DNA from: Hormiphora californensis | Taxonomy: Eukaryota; Ctenophora; Tentaculata; Cydippida; Pleurobrachiidae | Length of the DNA: 64,000 nucleotides | Reading direction: 5' to 3' | Assembly (NCBI GenBank): GCA_020137815.1 | Contig: CM035354.1 | Location: forward strand, 372,001-436,000 | Shown here: one piece after another, positions 11,839-53,984 of the stretch | Numbering within the stretch: position 1 is the first letter of the stretch | Layout: each line of letters begins with the position of its first letter | Position numbers and translations under genes: made by a program | Notes under the pieces: model-generated | Database searches by the model: none | What the model was told of the DNA's origin: nothing | Seen by the model: the letters and a program-made list of their open reading frames with translations, nothing else

Positions 11839-12115
11839 ACAGGCTCAGTCATATTCAGGATCAGTCATATTCAGGCTCAGTCATATTCAGGATCAGTCAT
11901 ATTCAGGATCAGTCATATTCAGGATCAGTCATATTCAGGCTCAGCCATATTCAGGATCAGTCATATTCAGGCTCAGTCATATTCAGGATCAGTCATATTC
12001 AGGATCAGTCATATTCAGGATCAGTCATATTCAGGATCAGTCATATTCAGGATCAGTCATATTCAGGATCAGTCATATTCAGGATCAGTCATATTCAGGA
12101 TCAGTCATATTCAGA
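11839..12115 (+). repeat. 16 bp tandem repeat array
   Basis: About 17 copies of GATCAGTCATATTCAG, with GGCTC replacing GGATC in some units. It stays open in one frame by chance, because three units make 48 bases. Confidence 0.95.
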
Positions 12116-12316
12116 TCACGTGCTGTAAAAACCACCTCATACCCACCAGTGAATGAATGCTTTTATCGTATCGATGGCTGGGAGAAAGCCCTTTACAGTC
12201 ACTATTATGCTTTACGGGCTGTAAAAATAGGCTACAACCCATTCGACAAAGTGACCCAATAATTGACACCTTGATAGGATACTAGGATAGATAGATAGGT
12301 ATGTTTCTCTGTTTTC

Positions 12317-12332
12317 TCTCTCTCTCTCTCTC

Positions 12333-12418
<86 letters not shown>
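12317..12418 (+). repeat. (CT)n microsatellite
   Basis: About 100 bases of CT, broken once by CACT, ending 64 bases before the ATG of the ten-exon gene. Confidence 0.95.
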
Positions 12419-12419
<1 letters not shown>

Positions 12420-12481
12420 GCAGCACCTACGTAAACAATAAAGCTGCTGTATGCATCAGTTTCCTCTGCGCCTTTGTCAAG

Positions 12482-43382
<30,901 letters not shown>

Positions 43383-44698
43383 ATTACACATAGACTTATA
43401 GTCATGTTATGATGCCTGAAATGATGTGGTACATATATTATTCCCAATTCAAATTGACCACAAAAAACATGTTATACCGTATAAAATGTTTTTTGAATTT
43501 GCGGTCAATTTGCATTGGGAAAGGGACATTTATGTTTTATGGACGAGTGTATATTCTGTGTGGACACTGGACATACAGTATTCAAATTGACTTTTGAGTG
43601 TCATTCAGTTTAGACTGCAGTGACCCTTGGATACGCGACGGGTTGTAATTTACTGCACTGTCGAAATTGTAAACTCAAATAAAATCTACCAGTTCCCTGC
43701 TTAGTGGGATTCTACTGTACTGCTTAGTGGGTGTCTACTGAGAACATATAAGATAATCAAACTCAAAGGAACACGACTGTGCGGGTGTACCATTATAATA
43801 GTGTTGTGTTGGCACACGGAGAATATGTCTACTGAGAACTGAGTTCCCTTGATTGATTGATTTGGCCGAATTTAATTGATCAAATTGCTGTTCTATTTTA
43901 TTGCTATATTGTTTCACTTTCAAGTTCACCAGTTTTTAAAAAACTAAAATATTTTGTCGTTTTAAATTGTTGAACTTGACTGCGCCGCCCGTTTTGATCT
44001 TCAGTGCGTACTTTAGATCGGGCCGGTGACGCCAAACGGTTGTGAATGGAAAACATGCATGTGTAATTGTGTCAAGTATGTACGTGGTGTCAGTGATCAC
44101 GATGTTACCGGCACGGGCGGCACGCGCGTAATTATTCTTTATCAATCGCGGTGTGACGCGCAGCATTTGATTAAAAATGATTTCAAACTTGACAATTTTA
44201 AACAGGTCACGTGATCAAAATTCTAAAACCGTCAGATCTTGCTAAGTTCTTCCGAACCTCCAAATTTCAAGTCTCTATCTTATCAGGAACCGGAGATATG
44301 ACAAATTTGTTATTTCAGGGGGGTGACAGTTTCAAAAAATCCGAGTATAATCCGTTTATCACTCTTTTGCCGTTTTGGTCATTCTAAATTCTAATAACCC
44401 AGTCTATACATTTGCTTCAGTGAAACTTAGCAAAGATACAAAATGTATTCTTCGTAGTCTTTAGCGGTACCGAAAGGCCATGGAACTGTTTTGAGTAGAG
44501 TGCACTGTCAGTTACCAAAATAACGAAAACGGTGGAATGCGGCTCATTTCAGTTTTTGAGGCAGCTTTACTGGGTTATAATATATTCATGTCACCTTACA
44601 TTACACATTATTATACACTGCAAGCACTGGAGACTTTTCACTTCTCCACCACACCTTCTCTATTCGTTTATACACTCGTGTATCTGAGAGATTGAATT

Positions 44699-45799
44699 AT
44701 GAAGTTTTTGATTGTTTGTTTGGCTGTTTTTGCCCTGGCCTTGGCTGCCCCTGATGCCAAAGAGAAGGATGGGGAGTACATAATGGACATTCCAGAAGGT
44801 ACAACAATGAAGCACATGTAAAAATGTGACAACTTTTGAGTTGCTTTGCTCGACCCTGTTTGCAAATGTAAAGGAGGGTTAGAACATTACAACTTTTGAG
44901 ATGTTCTGGATAATGTGATGCTGAGAAAAAGCTATAACTCTCTTTTCATATTCTGAATAATGAGTTCAGAGCAAGAATTAAAAGTTCTGCCCGTGTATGT
45001 GTGAGATTCCCCATTAAACTGTTGTACAGAGGGCGTGTGTGTGTGTTGATCACCAGAAGGAGATATCAAAATTACTTCCCCCTCTCTTTTCATAGGTCTT
45101 GATTTTATTGAGGAGGAATTCATTGAACCAATCCCAGAAGAAGAAGTTGGTGATGAGGATATTGGATCTGCTGAGGTGAGTTTAGAGTCCCTAGAAAGTA
45201 TATTCTAGAGTCTTCAGCTTATAATGAATTATTAGATGACCTGTTACCATGTTTGGTTGCAATGTCATCATGGTTACCATGGTTACCATGGTTACAAGAT
45301 GAGACTCACATCAAACAAAACGTTATAGATTGAGATAATTGAAAAGGGAGTTCTTGTTACCGATTGGAGACCGGCTGCCAAATAAATTATCTAGGTTAGG
45401 CGCTGAGAATTTTTCGAAAAAAAATGAGAGAAGAATCAATTCATTACAGAGCGACGAAGTTCATATCATTGCCTCAAAGTGGGAGAAGCCGAGCAGAGAT
45501 CATTATTAAAAAGTCAGTCTGAGTCAGCGGACTTTTCTCTCTCTCCCAAATAATGCGGGAGAGAGAGAAAGGAAGTATATATCTCGTATATGTGATTTCC
45601 ATGATGCTAAGAACTTATAATCTGTCAAAATGGACGGGTATATATCATCCCCCCTCTATCTGGGGTGTACCTGTCGTCTGACCCCCATATATTTATCACC
45701 CAGGAAACGATCGAACTGCTGTCAAGAAGCGAGATGGACGCCCTCGAGAAGGATTTATCTGATATGGACCTTGTGATGGCTGATGGAAAGAAGAAATAA
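44699..45799 (+). CDS. Small acidic secreted protein, 3 exons (91 aa)
   Basis: Exons 44699-44798, 45096-45175 and 45704-45799 join in frame (phases 1 and 0) to 92 codons ending TAA. Residues 1-16 form a textbook signal peptide (MKFLIVCLAVFALALAA). The rest is very Glu/Asp-rich (FIEEEFIEPIPEEEVGDEDIG), Cys-free, and ends MADGKKK. It could be an extracellular acidic or propeptide-type protein; no family was recognised. A TATA-like ATAATATATT lies about 120 bases upstream. The stop TAA overlaps the polyA signal AATAAA. The end of the last exon is repeated in tandem. Confidence 0.72.
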
Positions 45800-45995
45800 A
45801 TATCTCTCTTTTATTTATCTGATATGGACCTTGTGATGGCTGATGGAAAGAAGAAATAAATATCTCTCTTTTATTTGTCTGATATATGGATCGTGTGATG
45901 GCTGATGGAAAGAAGAAATAAATATCTCTCTTTTATTTGTCTGATATATGGATCGTGTGATGGCTGATGGAAAGAAGAAATAAATATCTCTCTAT
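45753..45995 (+). repeat. Four tandem copies of a gene's 3' end
   Basis: A ~60 bp unit (TTTATCTGATATGGACCTTG then GATGGCTGATGGAAAGAAGA and AATAAATATCTC) begins in the coding end of the small secreted gene and recurs three more times. Each copy keeps the stop codon and AATAAA. Copies 3 and 4 share extra changes (TTTGTCTGATATATGGATCG), so they arose from each other. Confidence 0.92.
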
Positions 45996-46218
45996 TTCTC
46001 CTAGCTCTCTTTATTTAATCTTTAAACGCTTTTTCCTCAGTAGTGAGAATAAACCGTGATCAACCAGAGCAAGCAATCAAAATATGTGCTACCCACTTTT
46101 CCAAGAATTCTCATATCTCACTCATAATGATTTTAGTGTCGACCACTTCTCTTTTCTGATATCCTCTCAGTAATTAAATGTCACTCTGCTTTCATCAGTT
46201 TTCAGTTTGTATCTTATA

Positions 46219-46389
46219 CAGTCGGACCCCGATTTAGGGGCCCCCGATTTAGTGGCACCCCGATTTAGCGACAGGATTTTTTTTCCCCGATATAGGAACT
46301 TAACCTTATTTGACCCCGATTTAGTGGACACCCCGATTTAGTGGACAAGAGCTTTTCCCCGAGGGTGTCCCTAAATCGGGGTCCGACTG
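46219..46389. mobile_element. pogo-like MITE, 171 bp
   Basis: CAGTCGGACCCCGATTTAGG...CTAAATCGGGGTCCGACTG flanked by TA/TA; near-identical to 34555-34726. Confidence 0.85.
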
Positions 46390-47215
46390 TAAATTCATTC
46401 GTATTTCGTAATTCGTAAGTAACATGGTTTGCAGGGACATGTCCTTTTCAGAATCTTGCTCGCTGTTTATATTTCTCCTCAATTATACCATCTCACGCAT
46501 TTTGAGTTCATTGGGCAGTGTTTCCAATATAGGGCCCACTTTAGACGTACAATATTTTTCATTTCATTTCCAGCCTGTATTCGATTGTGTGTACTTGATT
46601 GTCTTTTTCTCTTGCTCCCCTTTCTTTTTCCCCAGCTCTATTTTAATCACTCTCGCTCGCTCCTCTCTCGCCCTGAAATGATTTATTGTTTTCACCAGAG
46701 TTTTCTTGGAAATGAATAGTTTTGTTACGTCACAGATATTGTTATGAGCTAGGTTCTGGTTAGAATCCTACAAAATCATGGTGAAACATGGATAGGCTAC
46801 ACAAATTAGTTTCAGTCACACAGAAAAGATAAATTTTCACCTCTGGAATATATTTATCAAAGATATTTTGCACAATTCAACTCCTCTGCGAAAAATACAA
46901 AGATTTTAAACCTCTCGATTCGAAAATGTCAAATGTGAATGTGAAATGTGAAGAGAGATATCTTGCACTGATGTAGAAAAGCGTTTGGTTTATCGTACAT
47001 AAAGAATGAGAAATCGAAACTTTCGAAGATACTATCTCCATTTCTCATTCTTTTAGTCTCCACTCTCCAGTAAAAAGATTCTTTTTTCAACCGTCTTTGG
47101 TCACCCCTCTATTTCTATCGTTACGATACCTATAAATTTGTCATATAGTTTAGAACAGTCTAAACCAGCTTCAATGTTGAAAAGTGATGCCAAGTTGGAG
47201 TACTATTTCCAATGG

Positions 47216-47342
47216 CTTCATTGCAGGAACCGACCGAATCAGGAAATACTGGTCCCTGATTGGCTGATAACCAGTAACGTGACCTGAATAACGAGCTCTG
47301 ATTGGTTGTTTACTCACGGCAGTGTCGGTTCCTGCTTCATTG
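47216..47342. mobile_element. hAT-type MITE with 8 bp target-site duplication
   Basis: A 111 bp element (47224-47334) with TIRs CAGGAACCGAC/GTCGGTTCCTG is flanked by perfect 8 bp repeats CTTCATTG at 47216-47223 and 47335-47342. Eight-base duplications typify the hAT superfamily. It lies directly 3' of the RING gene's stop codon, and the duplicated target includes that stop codon. Confidence 0.82.
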
Positions 47343-48378
47343 TTCCAAGAAAGATCTCCGCAGGATTTCTTGGAGATCTTTGTCCGTGTCTGACTCGTGT
47401 TCGGAACTAGTGCTGCTTGTATCACTAGATATATCATCACCATCATCATCATCTGGGGATAGATTCATCATATCAGTGTTATCAATGTTAGAGTCATCCG
47501 ATTCAGTGATGATTGCATCAAATTGAAGCTCGGGTGAAGAGCTAGGGATGCTATGGAGGGGAGAGGAATCTGACGATGAATCGGTGATGTGTATGATACT
47601 TTCTCTGCTGTTAGTCAATACAAAGGGCCGGTACCTACCTGTAGATGTTACAGTAGATGATGTAGTCTGCTCCTCTGCAGCTGCAGTACTCCTTCTTCCC
47701 CTTCCAAGTCCCACTCTGCGACGATTCTGGTGAATAACATCCCTTACACGGCGTCATACACATTTTTATTTGGAATTTCTATCTGGGATTTCTATTTGGA
47801 ATTTCTATCTGGAAGAACCGCACGTGCAGATGCGCCGCGCCGCGCCTCAAATTCACGTGCGAGATTAAAGAGAGAGACGCACATTAACGTTGTACGTTTG
47901 TCTCTCACTCTCTCTTGAAAACCCGCACGTGCAGATGCGCCGCGCCGCGGCTCAAATTCACGTGCGTGTTATACAGATTCTGACAGAAAATACGAGCACA
48001 AAATTCCATATAAAAATGTGTATGACGGACTGTTATGGCTGTCGCGTATACAAGGCTGGCCTCACTAGCTTGATCTCCGCGGGTTTGAATTGTAGCTGAT
48101 GCAGATCGAACCCTCCTCCTCCTCCTCCTTGATTCTTCAACCTTTCTCCACCTCCTCCAAATGAGAATTAAGTAGTTTCAAGATCCTCTCTAGCCCAAGG
48201 GATTCTCACCAGTCCTCAGGGGCTGTCGGCACAGTGGACAAGTTCTACCATCCACCGCCTGGATACATGAACTACAGAAAACATGTGAGCAGCAACTAGT
48301 GGTAACAAGGTGACTGGAGGGCAGATCAAGACAAATACTGCACCTCAGCTCCTCTTTTAACCGATCACAAAAGTCCAT
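47337..48378 (-). CDS. RING-finger protein with acidic Ser-rich tail (two exons)
   Basis: Exon 1 (48378 down to 48210) encodes MDFCDRLKEELRCSICLDLP and a C3HC4 RING: CSIC, CSHVFCSSC and CPLC. This is the zinc-binding form of E3 ubiquitin ligases. Its ACTG|GTGAGA donor is phase 1. A matching acceptor (TCTACAG|GTAGG, exon from 47638 down) leads to a frame rich in Ser/Asp (DSSSDSS, DDDDGDD) ending RRSFLEQ and TGA at 47337; joined length is 156 residues. The acceptor's pyrimidine tract is weak and in-frame alternatives exist at upstream CAGs, so the join is tentative; the RING itself is clear. The RING-first layout with disordered acidic tail suggests a small ubiquitin ligase or STUbL-like protein, as inference. 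Confidence 0.6.
47819..47968. repeat. Duplicated GC-rich block with CACGTG boxes
   Basis: CGCACGTGCAGATGCGCCGC, then GCCGCGNCTCAAATTCACGT, appears at 47819-47861 and 47926-47968. Each copy carries two CACGTG E-boxes. If the RING model holds, this lies in its intron. Confidence 0.7.
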
Positions 48379-48862
48379 AATAATGAGCAGTGTATTTAAT
48401 ACGCAGAACAGATGTGACAAGATTTGGCAGTGAAAATGAATATATTTGTGAAGGTGGTGGTGAAGATAGTGTTGTTTGAAACACACATGTGACTTGTTCT
48501 TCTGCAGCTACCATCACACATGCTTTATACACTGTTCGTGCTCATAGTCCTTCAGTTGGTGTTGCAGGCCATAGAGTTGGTGTTACTATCCCTCCCTTCT
48601 CGCTTTACTCCTTTCTTGTCTCTTGATCTTATCTCCCCCCCCCCCTCTCTCCCCCTCTCTCTCCCTCTCTCTCCCGCTGAATCTGGAGCACCATCTGCGA
48701 CCAACTGTTTGCAGCAGAACTGTCACCACTTTTTAACCCGCCGATAGCTCCCTTCGTTTACCTTCCTTTCCTTCAGAGTCATTGCGATTTCTTCAATCCA
48801 CCAATCGTCAGATGGAGAAATAAAAGGGAGAGAGAGAGAACGAGAGACACACTGAAAGATAA

Positions 48863-49017
<155 letters not shown>

Positions 49018-49743
49018 CGTTACTCTGTGTGCAAGTGCCGCCAACTACATGTTCTGTGAGGTGAGACGAAACTGTTTAACCTTTATTGGCCAGTGGTCTA
49101 GTCTCTAGATCTTTAACATTCTTTTGTCTCCACTATCCATGCATGCCTTGTGGCTTGTTGAGTAAGGGACCAAGAATGTAAAACAGGCTCAATTCACTCA
49201 CTCTCTCTCTCTCTCCCTGTATCAAGTTGTTATTATGTTGTAGTCTGATAATTAATTATTCAAATTTGCCCCATAACTGACCACCCTGGATGTGTTAAAT
49301 ATGAATGAGAGAGATGCTGACGGAGAGAGGTGCTGACGGAGAGATAGAGGTAGAGGTAGAGACTAGAGAGAGGTAAAGCGAGGTAGAGAGAGAGAGAGAA
49401 AGGGGTAGAGAGAGAGAAGGGAGAAAAGGAGAGAAGATGATTATCAACTGATCACTTGCCTGATTGTAATAGCGACGCGTATCTTAACCCAGTATATTAT
49501 GCTGCGTGGGCAATATTATTGCTTGTTAAGAGGTTATGACGTACTCACATGTGTGCAACAAGAGATCTGGAAAACACAGAACAAGCTTAAAATACGCAAA
49601 ATTTGGAATTATTTTACTATTTTAGATCCCTTTTAGATTATATCATGCTTTAAATTGTACGTGGTCAGACGTGTTTTACACTGCATGGGTAATGAGTAGT
49701 GCATTTCATTTCCTTGTGCCAACCTTACATTTTCTTTCTTTAC

Positions 49744-50017
49744 AGTGGTCATCCGACATAATTGCCATATCTCGACGTGAACTTCGGCGTGGAATTCGAC
49801 GAGGAATAGCAGGCGTTTGTAGTTATGAACGCCTGCTGCCCATGCCGCACGTGCCAATGTGCCGCGCACAGCAGGCGTTCATAACTACAAACGCCTGCTA
49901 TTCCTCGTCGAATTCCACGTCGAAGTTTACGTCGAGATATGGCAATTATGTCGGATGACCACTGTTCCACGTCGAAGTTTACGTCGAGATATGGCAATTA
50001 TGTCGGATGACCACTGT
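49744..50017. mobile_element. Hairpin MITE with one end tandemly duplicated
   Basis: ~98 bp arms (ACAGTGGTCATCCGACATAA... and its complement) flank a ~26 bp loop. The right terminal ~52 bases (CCACGTCGAAGTTTACGTCG to GGATGACCACTGTT) are then repeated once more, giving two right ends. Confidence 0.85.
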
Positions 50018-50328
50018 TACTCAGTCTGTTTCATGGTTGGAGTGAGGTCAATGATTTTCAATATTTTAACTTGCTTTCAGTACATCTCTCTGTGCCCCTG
50101 GCCTCTCCCCCTCTCACTATCCCTCTCTATCTCTATCTCTCTCTCTCTCGCTCTATCTCTCACTCTATCTCTCCTCCGTGTTCCGCTTCGTATGCAACAT
50201 GCAATGTACTGTTATACATGTACTGCCACAGCAGTGGAACAACTTAACTTGCTAATTTCTCCTCTCTCCTACTGATTTGTCAAACTCACGAGCTCGTTGC
50301 CTTCTTCCATTTCTCTCTCTCGCTTTCT

Positions 50329-50330
<2 letters not shown>

Positions 50331-50385
<55 letters not shown>

Positions 50386-50390
50386 ACTCT
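50331..50390 (+). repeat. (CT)n microsatellite
   Basis: Short CT tract with one CCCT break. Confidence 0.9.
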
Positions 50391-50462
50391 AATACACTTT
50401 TCACTTCTTTACGGCTCATCGTTGTTGTCCGTCAGATTTGTGAAACTTCTGCAGCCTATTTA

Positions 50463-51079
50463 CAGTCGGACCCCGATTTACCGGGAAGATAAACTTCTCC
50501 CGATTTTTAGAAAATCACTTATGTCACATGCACAGTATGATACCAAATGGGTATTATCATTTATCCTGGGTTTATCCCATCCTACTCTTAGGGTTGGTAA
50601 TGAAATTACCCCTCCGTGGCCTGCGCGCGGGACGCCCCTGTGGGGCGTGAGTAAATGGGTGACTTCGTAACCAACTTTTAGGGTAAAGCAGGCTGTAAAG
50701 TAGACTGTAGAGAATCACGTATCGCCATCTCTAGGTCTAATGTGGTCAAAGTATCGATATCCATTATCCATCTTGTGTAAAAATAGACGATACATACGTG
50801 CTTCCCCACCACTAAACACATTTCCCGATTACTAGACAGACGGATTTAATGAATTGTTGTCTGAAATTCATTTAAGCACCGTATTAGCAATTGTGGCTGC
50901 AGTCATTAAATGCTTATGGCCATAAGGGCGTGACAACAGACAACGTGGCACAGAACATCGGGGGCCAGCAACGTTTGCCAAACAGACAACCAGATCTATA
51001 GAGGGTTATGAATGTATCACCCCAATTTACCGGGCAAAATGGCTTCCCACGAGGATCCCGGTAAATCGGGTTCCGACTG
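50463..51079. mobile_element. Larger pogo-like element, 617 bp
   Basis: TIRs CAGTCGGACCCCGATTTACC and GGTAAATCGGGTTCCGACTG with TA on both sides. No long ORF, so non-autonomous. It carries an internal family C palindrome (about 50594-50676), a nested insertion. It is the longest relative here of the 171-172 bp MITEs. Confidence 0.8.
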
Positions 51080-51118
51080 TAGGTGCCTTTCTTGAGTCAC
51101 TGTCTTCCGCGACTTACC

Positions 51119-51152
51119 AAAAAAATAATTATGTATACATAATTATTTTTTT
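51119..51152. repeat. 34 bp perfect AT palindrome
   Basis: AATAATTATGTATACATAATTATT core flanked by A-run and T-run, centred on GTATAC; about 40 bases past the end of the pogo-like element. Confidence 0.85.
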
Positions 51153-51196
51153 GATATTACACATCATACATGATAAAATCAAGTGTTTTTCTCGAA

Positions 51197-51272
51197 TCTT
51201 CCATCGATGGAAATAGCCTGATGGCCATCACGCTCTGTCAGGCCAATGCTCTGACAGATCACGCTATTTTTT
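51197..51272. repeat. Branched (three-way) hairpin
   Basis: Outer AAATAGC/GCTATTT encloses two inner stems: GATGGCCATC, and CTGTCA/TGACAG with loop. The layout resembles a small cruciform or structured RNA; no gene assignment. Confidence 0.45.
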
Positions 51273-51289
51273 GTGTCGAAAATGACAAA

Positions 51290-51780
51290 CTGCCATCAGT
51301 TTTTGTGTGATGCACTTGCATATATAATATTCGAATTGATAGAGATATGATTTTTCTTTTTTTTTCAACACTCATCTTGTTGACATGCAGTGTGTTTTGT
51401 ATGCTCAATTGCAATGCCACACGTGTAAAACTAGTTGAATTTTGGTTTGCCGGCCAATGTAATAATGTGTTTTTTAATGGGCAGGGTGCCACAAGGGTTA
51501 GATCATGTAAGTACGACAACAAGCACGCACGACAAAAAACAGAGAGAGAAAGAGAGGGAAAGTCGTCAAACTGAGAAAGAGATATAGAGAGAAAAAGAGA
51601 TAGAGAGCTAGAGAGGAGAATAACTATATAATTTATGCTAGCTGTCGTAGGAATTGCGGTCAAGGAGGTCAGAATATACAGATAACGAAAAAGAGAGAGA
51701 GGGAGAAAGATAGAGAAAAAGAAAAAGAGGGGAAGGAGGGAGAGATAGTCGGTATAACCCCTGTTATAATAGTGCACAAG
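51290..51780. other. GA-rich stretch with a 183-codon minus-strand ORF, not called as gene
   Basis: The minus-strand frame (51259-51810) is mostly Leu/Ser/Phe from GA/CT repeats, with no motif. The central part (51380-51500) is not low complexity but has no recognised similarity. Confidence 0.4.
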
Positions 51781-52407
51781 AGTTTTCGAAATTACAATTC
51801 TGTCTAACACGTGTGTGTGTGTGTGCGTGGCTCTAGGTTATAGCGTACCAAACTCTGCCGCACGACAGAACGGTGTTGCAACCTGTCATAAAGTCTGTGG
51901 TCTGTATGAAAGATAATAGCTAAAATATCACGCTCAAAATTACACCAATCAAACAAATTTCTCTGATATTCTAACTGTTTGTGGTCTGTATTGGGGCATT
52001 CTCACGCAAGCTTTTTGTCCTGTCAGCTTCTGAGTCTGGAACAAGGTTGTATTGTTCATACTATTACAACAGCACAAGAACAAGGTAACGTTTTACCTTT
52101 GAGAGAGTCTTGAGTTTGGTTTAGTCTTTACAGCTCTTTGGAAAGAGTTCGATCCTCCCTTTCTAAAGATGCCATGAAATTTGAAATTGGTTGAGGAATG
52201 GCCGAGTTATGGGGTAAAATGTCTCAAAATGGGCGAAAATTGATTTTTCAATTTTGTATCAGCCGTTGTTACTTGTATTGAGAACGTTGGGCTCTAGTAT
52301 AATATATGTCTTATAATGTGTAAAATATTTGGATTTTGTTTTGGTACCAGTCAGGAAAATTGTTTTGAAGAAGTCTTATAAACTCATTTTTTACTAACTT
52401 TACAACA

Positions 52408-53115
52408 TTACTCTTTTCCAGTCCACTTTGCCAATGGACCATTAATGTGAAGGCCAGCCTTGTAAACATCGCTAGAGAAGTACTCACTAATTCCCTTCAG
52501 TCCCTCGACCTTGCTCAAAAAAGCAGCAACCTTGGCTTTACCCTCAAAGGGAGAAGGAAGGAACCTCCTAAGCTGGTCTAGAAACTCGTACACAAGAAAA
52601 TCAACGTAACATACGGTATCACCAACACAGAAGCCACCACCACTCAGCCACTCATCGAACATGGGGATTCTTTCCTCTAGACGTATTGTGAGTTGATTCT
52701 TTAGGAATTCGTGGTCAAACAGACCAGTTTCACTTCCTGGTCGGAATCCAGGTATAGTCATAAAGGGATCGTAGCAAGTGTTGTTCATTCTGGACTTGAG
52801 GTCAGATATCTCTTGCTCTATCATCTCGCACTTAACTAGCTCCTCCTCACATTTTGGCACGAGTCCAAACTTGCGTGCAAGGTACTTTAGAACGGCCAGG
52901 CTCTGGGTCACATAGGTTTCGCCGTCGACAAGGAAGGGCATGTTTGCAAACTTTAGTCCCGCAGTGTAACGAACCTCATTACGCCACTTTTGCATCCCCT
53001 CCTTAGACAGAGGCAGTTTCTCGTACTCAAAGGGCTCTCCGATGTATTGTAGAAGGAGGTGGGATGGCTCAGCAAGTCCTCGGATGTTATCCCAGTAGAC
53101 CAACTTGACAGTCAT
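52408..53115 (-). CDS. Mu-like glutathione S-transferase (235 aa)
   Basis: Single-exon frame, slightly longer than typical mu-class GSTs (~218). GSTs conjugate glutathione to electrophiles in the cytosol as dimers. The N-terminal thioredoxin-like domain shows the catalytic-type Tyr7 in VYWDNIRGLAEP, the mu-like KWRNEV...GLKFANMPFLVDG stretch containing the cis-Pro (MPF), and the TQSLAVLKYLARK glutathione-binding Gln-Ser. The C-terminal helical domain has FCVGDTVCYVDFLVYEFLDQ, matching the mu FVGDKLTYVDFLAYDVLDQ region including the N-capping-type Asp. Mu versus sigma/pi is favoured by that stretch. Confidence 0.93.
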   Translation of the reverse strand: MTVKLVYWDNIRGLAEPSHLLLQYIGEPFEYEKLPLSKEGMQKWRNEVRYTAGLKFANMPFLVDGETYVTQSLAVLKYLARKFGLVPKCEEELVKCEMIEQEISDLKSRMNNTCYDPFMTIPGFRPGSETGLFDHEFLKNQLTIRLEERIPMFDEWLSGGGFCVGDTVCYVDFLVYEFLDQLRRFLPSPFEGKAKVAAFLSKVEGLKGISEYFSSDVYKAGLHINGPLAKWTGKE

Positions 53116-53483
53116 ATTCGCTAGACGCTAAAACAGTGGTATTTAGACAAGTTATCAGCAAGAGAACTCGTGCAAAGCAGTTTACATGGTGTGACTGTGC
53201 AACGTGTCTAAAGATAGGGAGACCTTTAAACCATACCCAGCTTGATAATCAAATTACGAAGCCACTGAGTTTTTTGATAAGAAACTTTATGCCCTATCAG
53301 TGACGAAGATGTGGCGTCACGTAATATCGAAATCTTATACCCAGGCGAGCAAATGATGATCATTCACAAGGCTTATTATTATAATAGTCGGCCACAGTTG
53401 AATTAAATTATTCGGTGGCTCCCCCCCCCAAACCTCTCAGTAGCGCTGTTTTTGGGAAATTGGTCATGTGAACGCACAGTACG

Positions 53484-53774
53484 CTATGTGAGGGTTCGGT
53501 AGATCAATATAGTTGTTGTTGTTTGTGCCTCCCACTTCCAATCCCACGGCTGCTTCATGGTCCAGCGTGACCAGATCATCAACCCGAAGGTGAGATCAAG
53601 ATTCATAGATATGTATCCCAGATCGGTCAGCTTTCGTTTCCTGAGGTCACAACACACACAAGGTGTCGTTTCCCCAGGAGGCGGAGCTTCCTTCTCCATG
53701 ACCTCTGGATCATAAAGCATGTTGCTGTGGTTTTGCACCCGTACTTTATTGTACAGGTCTTGGGTTTCACTCAT
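53484..53774 (-). CDS. Hypothetical 96-aa protein
   Basis: Starts MSETQDLYNKV and contains a Pro-rich hinge (EKEAPPPGETTPCVCCDLRK) with a CxCC, then Trp-rich sequence. Its last codons run into a GGTTCGGTAGATCAA motif that recurs at 62748, so the 3' end may come from a repeat. No conserved family seen; possibly the first exon of a gene or a chance frame. It is divergent from nothing obvious and ~370 bases upstream of the GST start on the same strand. Confidence 0.3.
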   Translation of the reverse strand: MSETQDLYNKVRVQNHSNMLYDPEVMEKEAPPPGETTPCVCCDLRKRKLTDLGYISMNLDLTFGLMIWSRWTMKQPWDWKWEAQTTTTILIYRTLT

Positions 53775-53984
53775 AACGGGGGTTCCCTTTATAAGAGATG
53801 TAGCTTTGGACAGGATGAAAGCGGCCTTTGGACAGAGGTTACTTTCATTTTATTGCGTACTTACCCTCTGGTTTAACGAACCAGTACATCCCGTTTGGGT
53901 TAACGGGCAGGGGGTTTTAGCCCCTGTGGGTATTACGTCCCCTCCGGTCTTGCTGGGTTTGTTTGAGCCCCTATCCTCCCCATC

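Noticed and set aside
11834-12262. 142-codon ORF with SGSVIFR repeats
   Set aside because: Produced by a 16 bp tandem repeat whose three-unit period is a multiple of 3; no start context or other coding evidence.
48095-48117. tRNA B-box-like GGTTCGATC on the minus strand
   Set aside because: No A box or foldable tRNA body upstream; GA-rich sequence instead.
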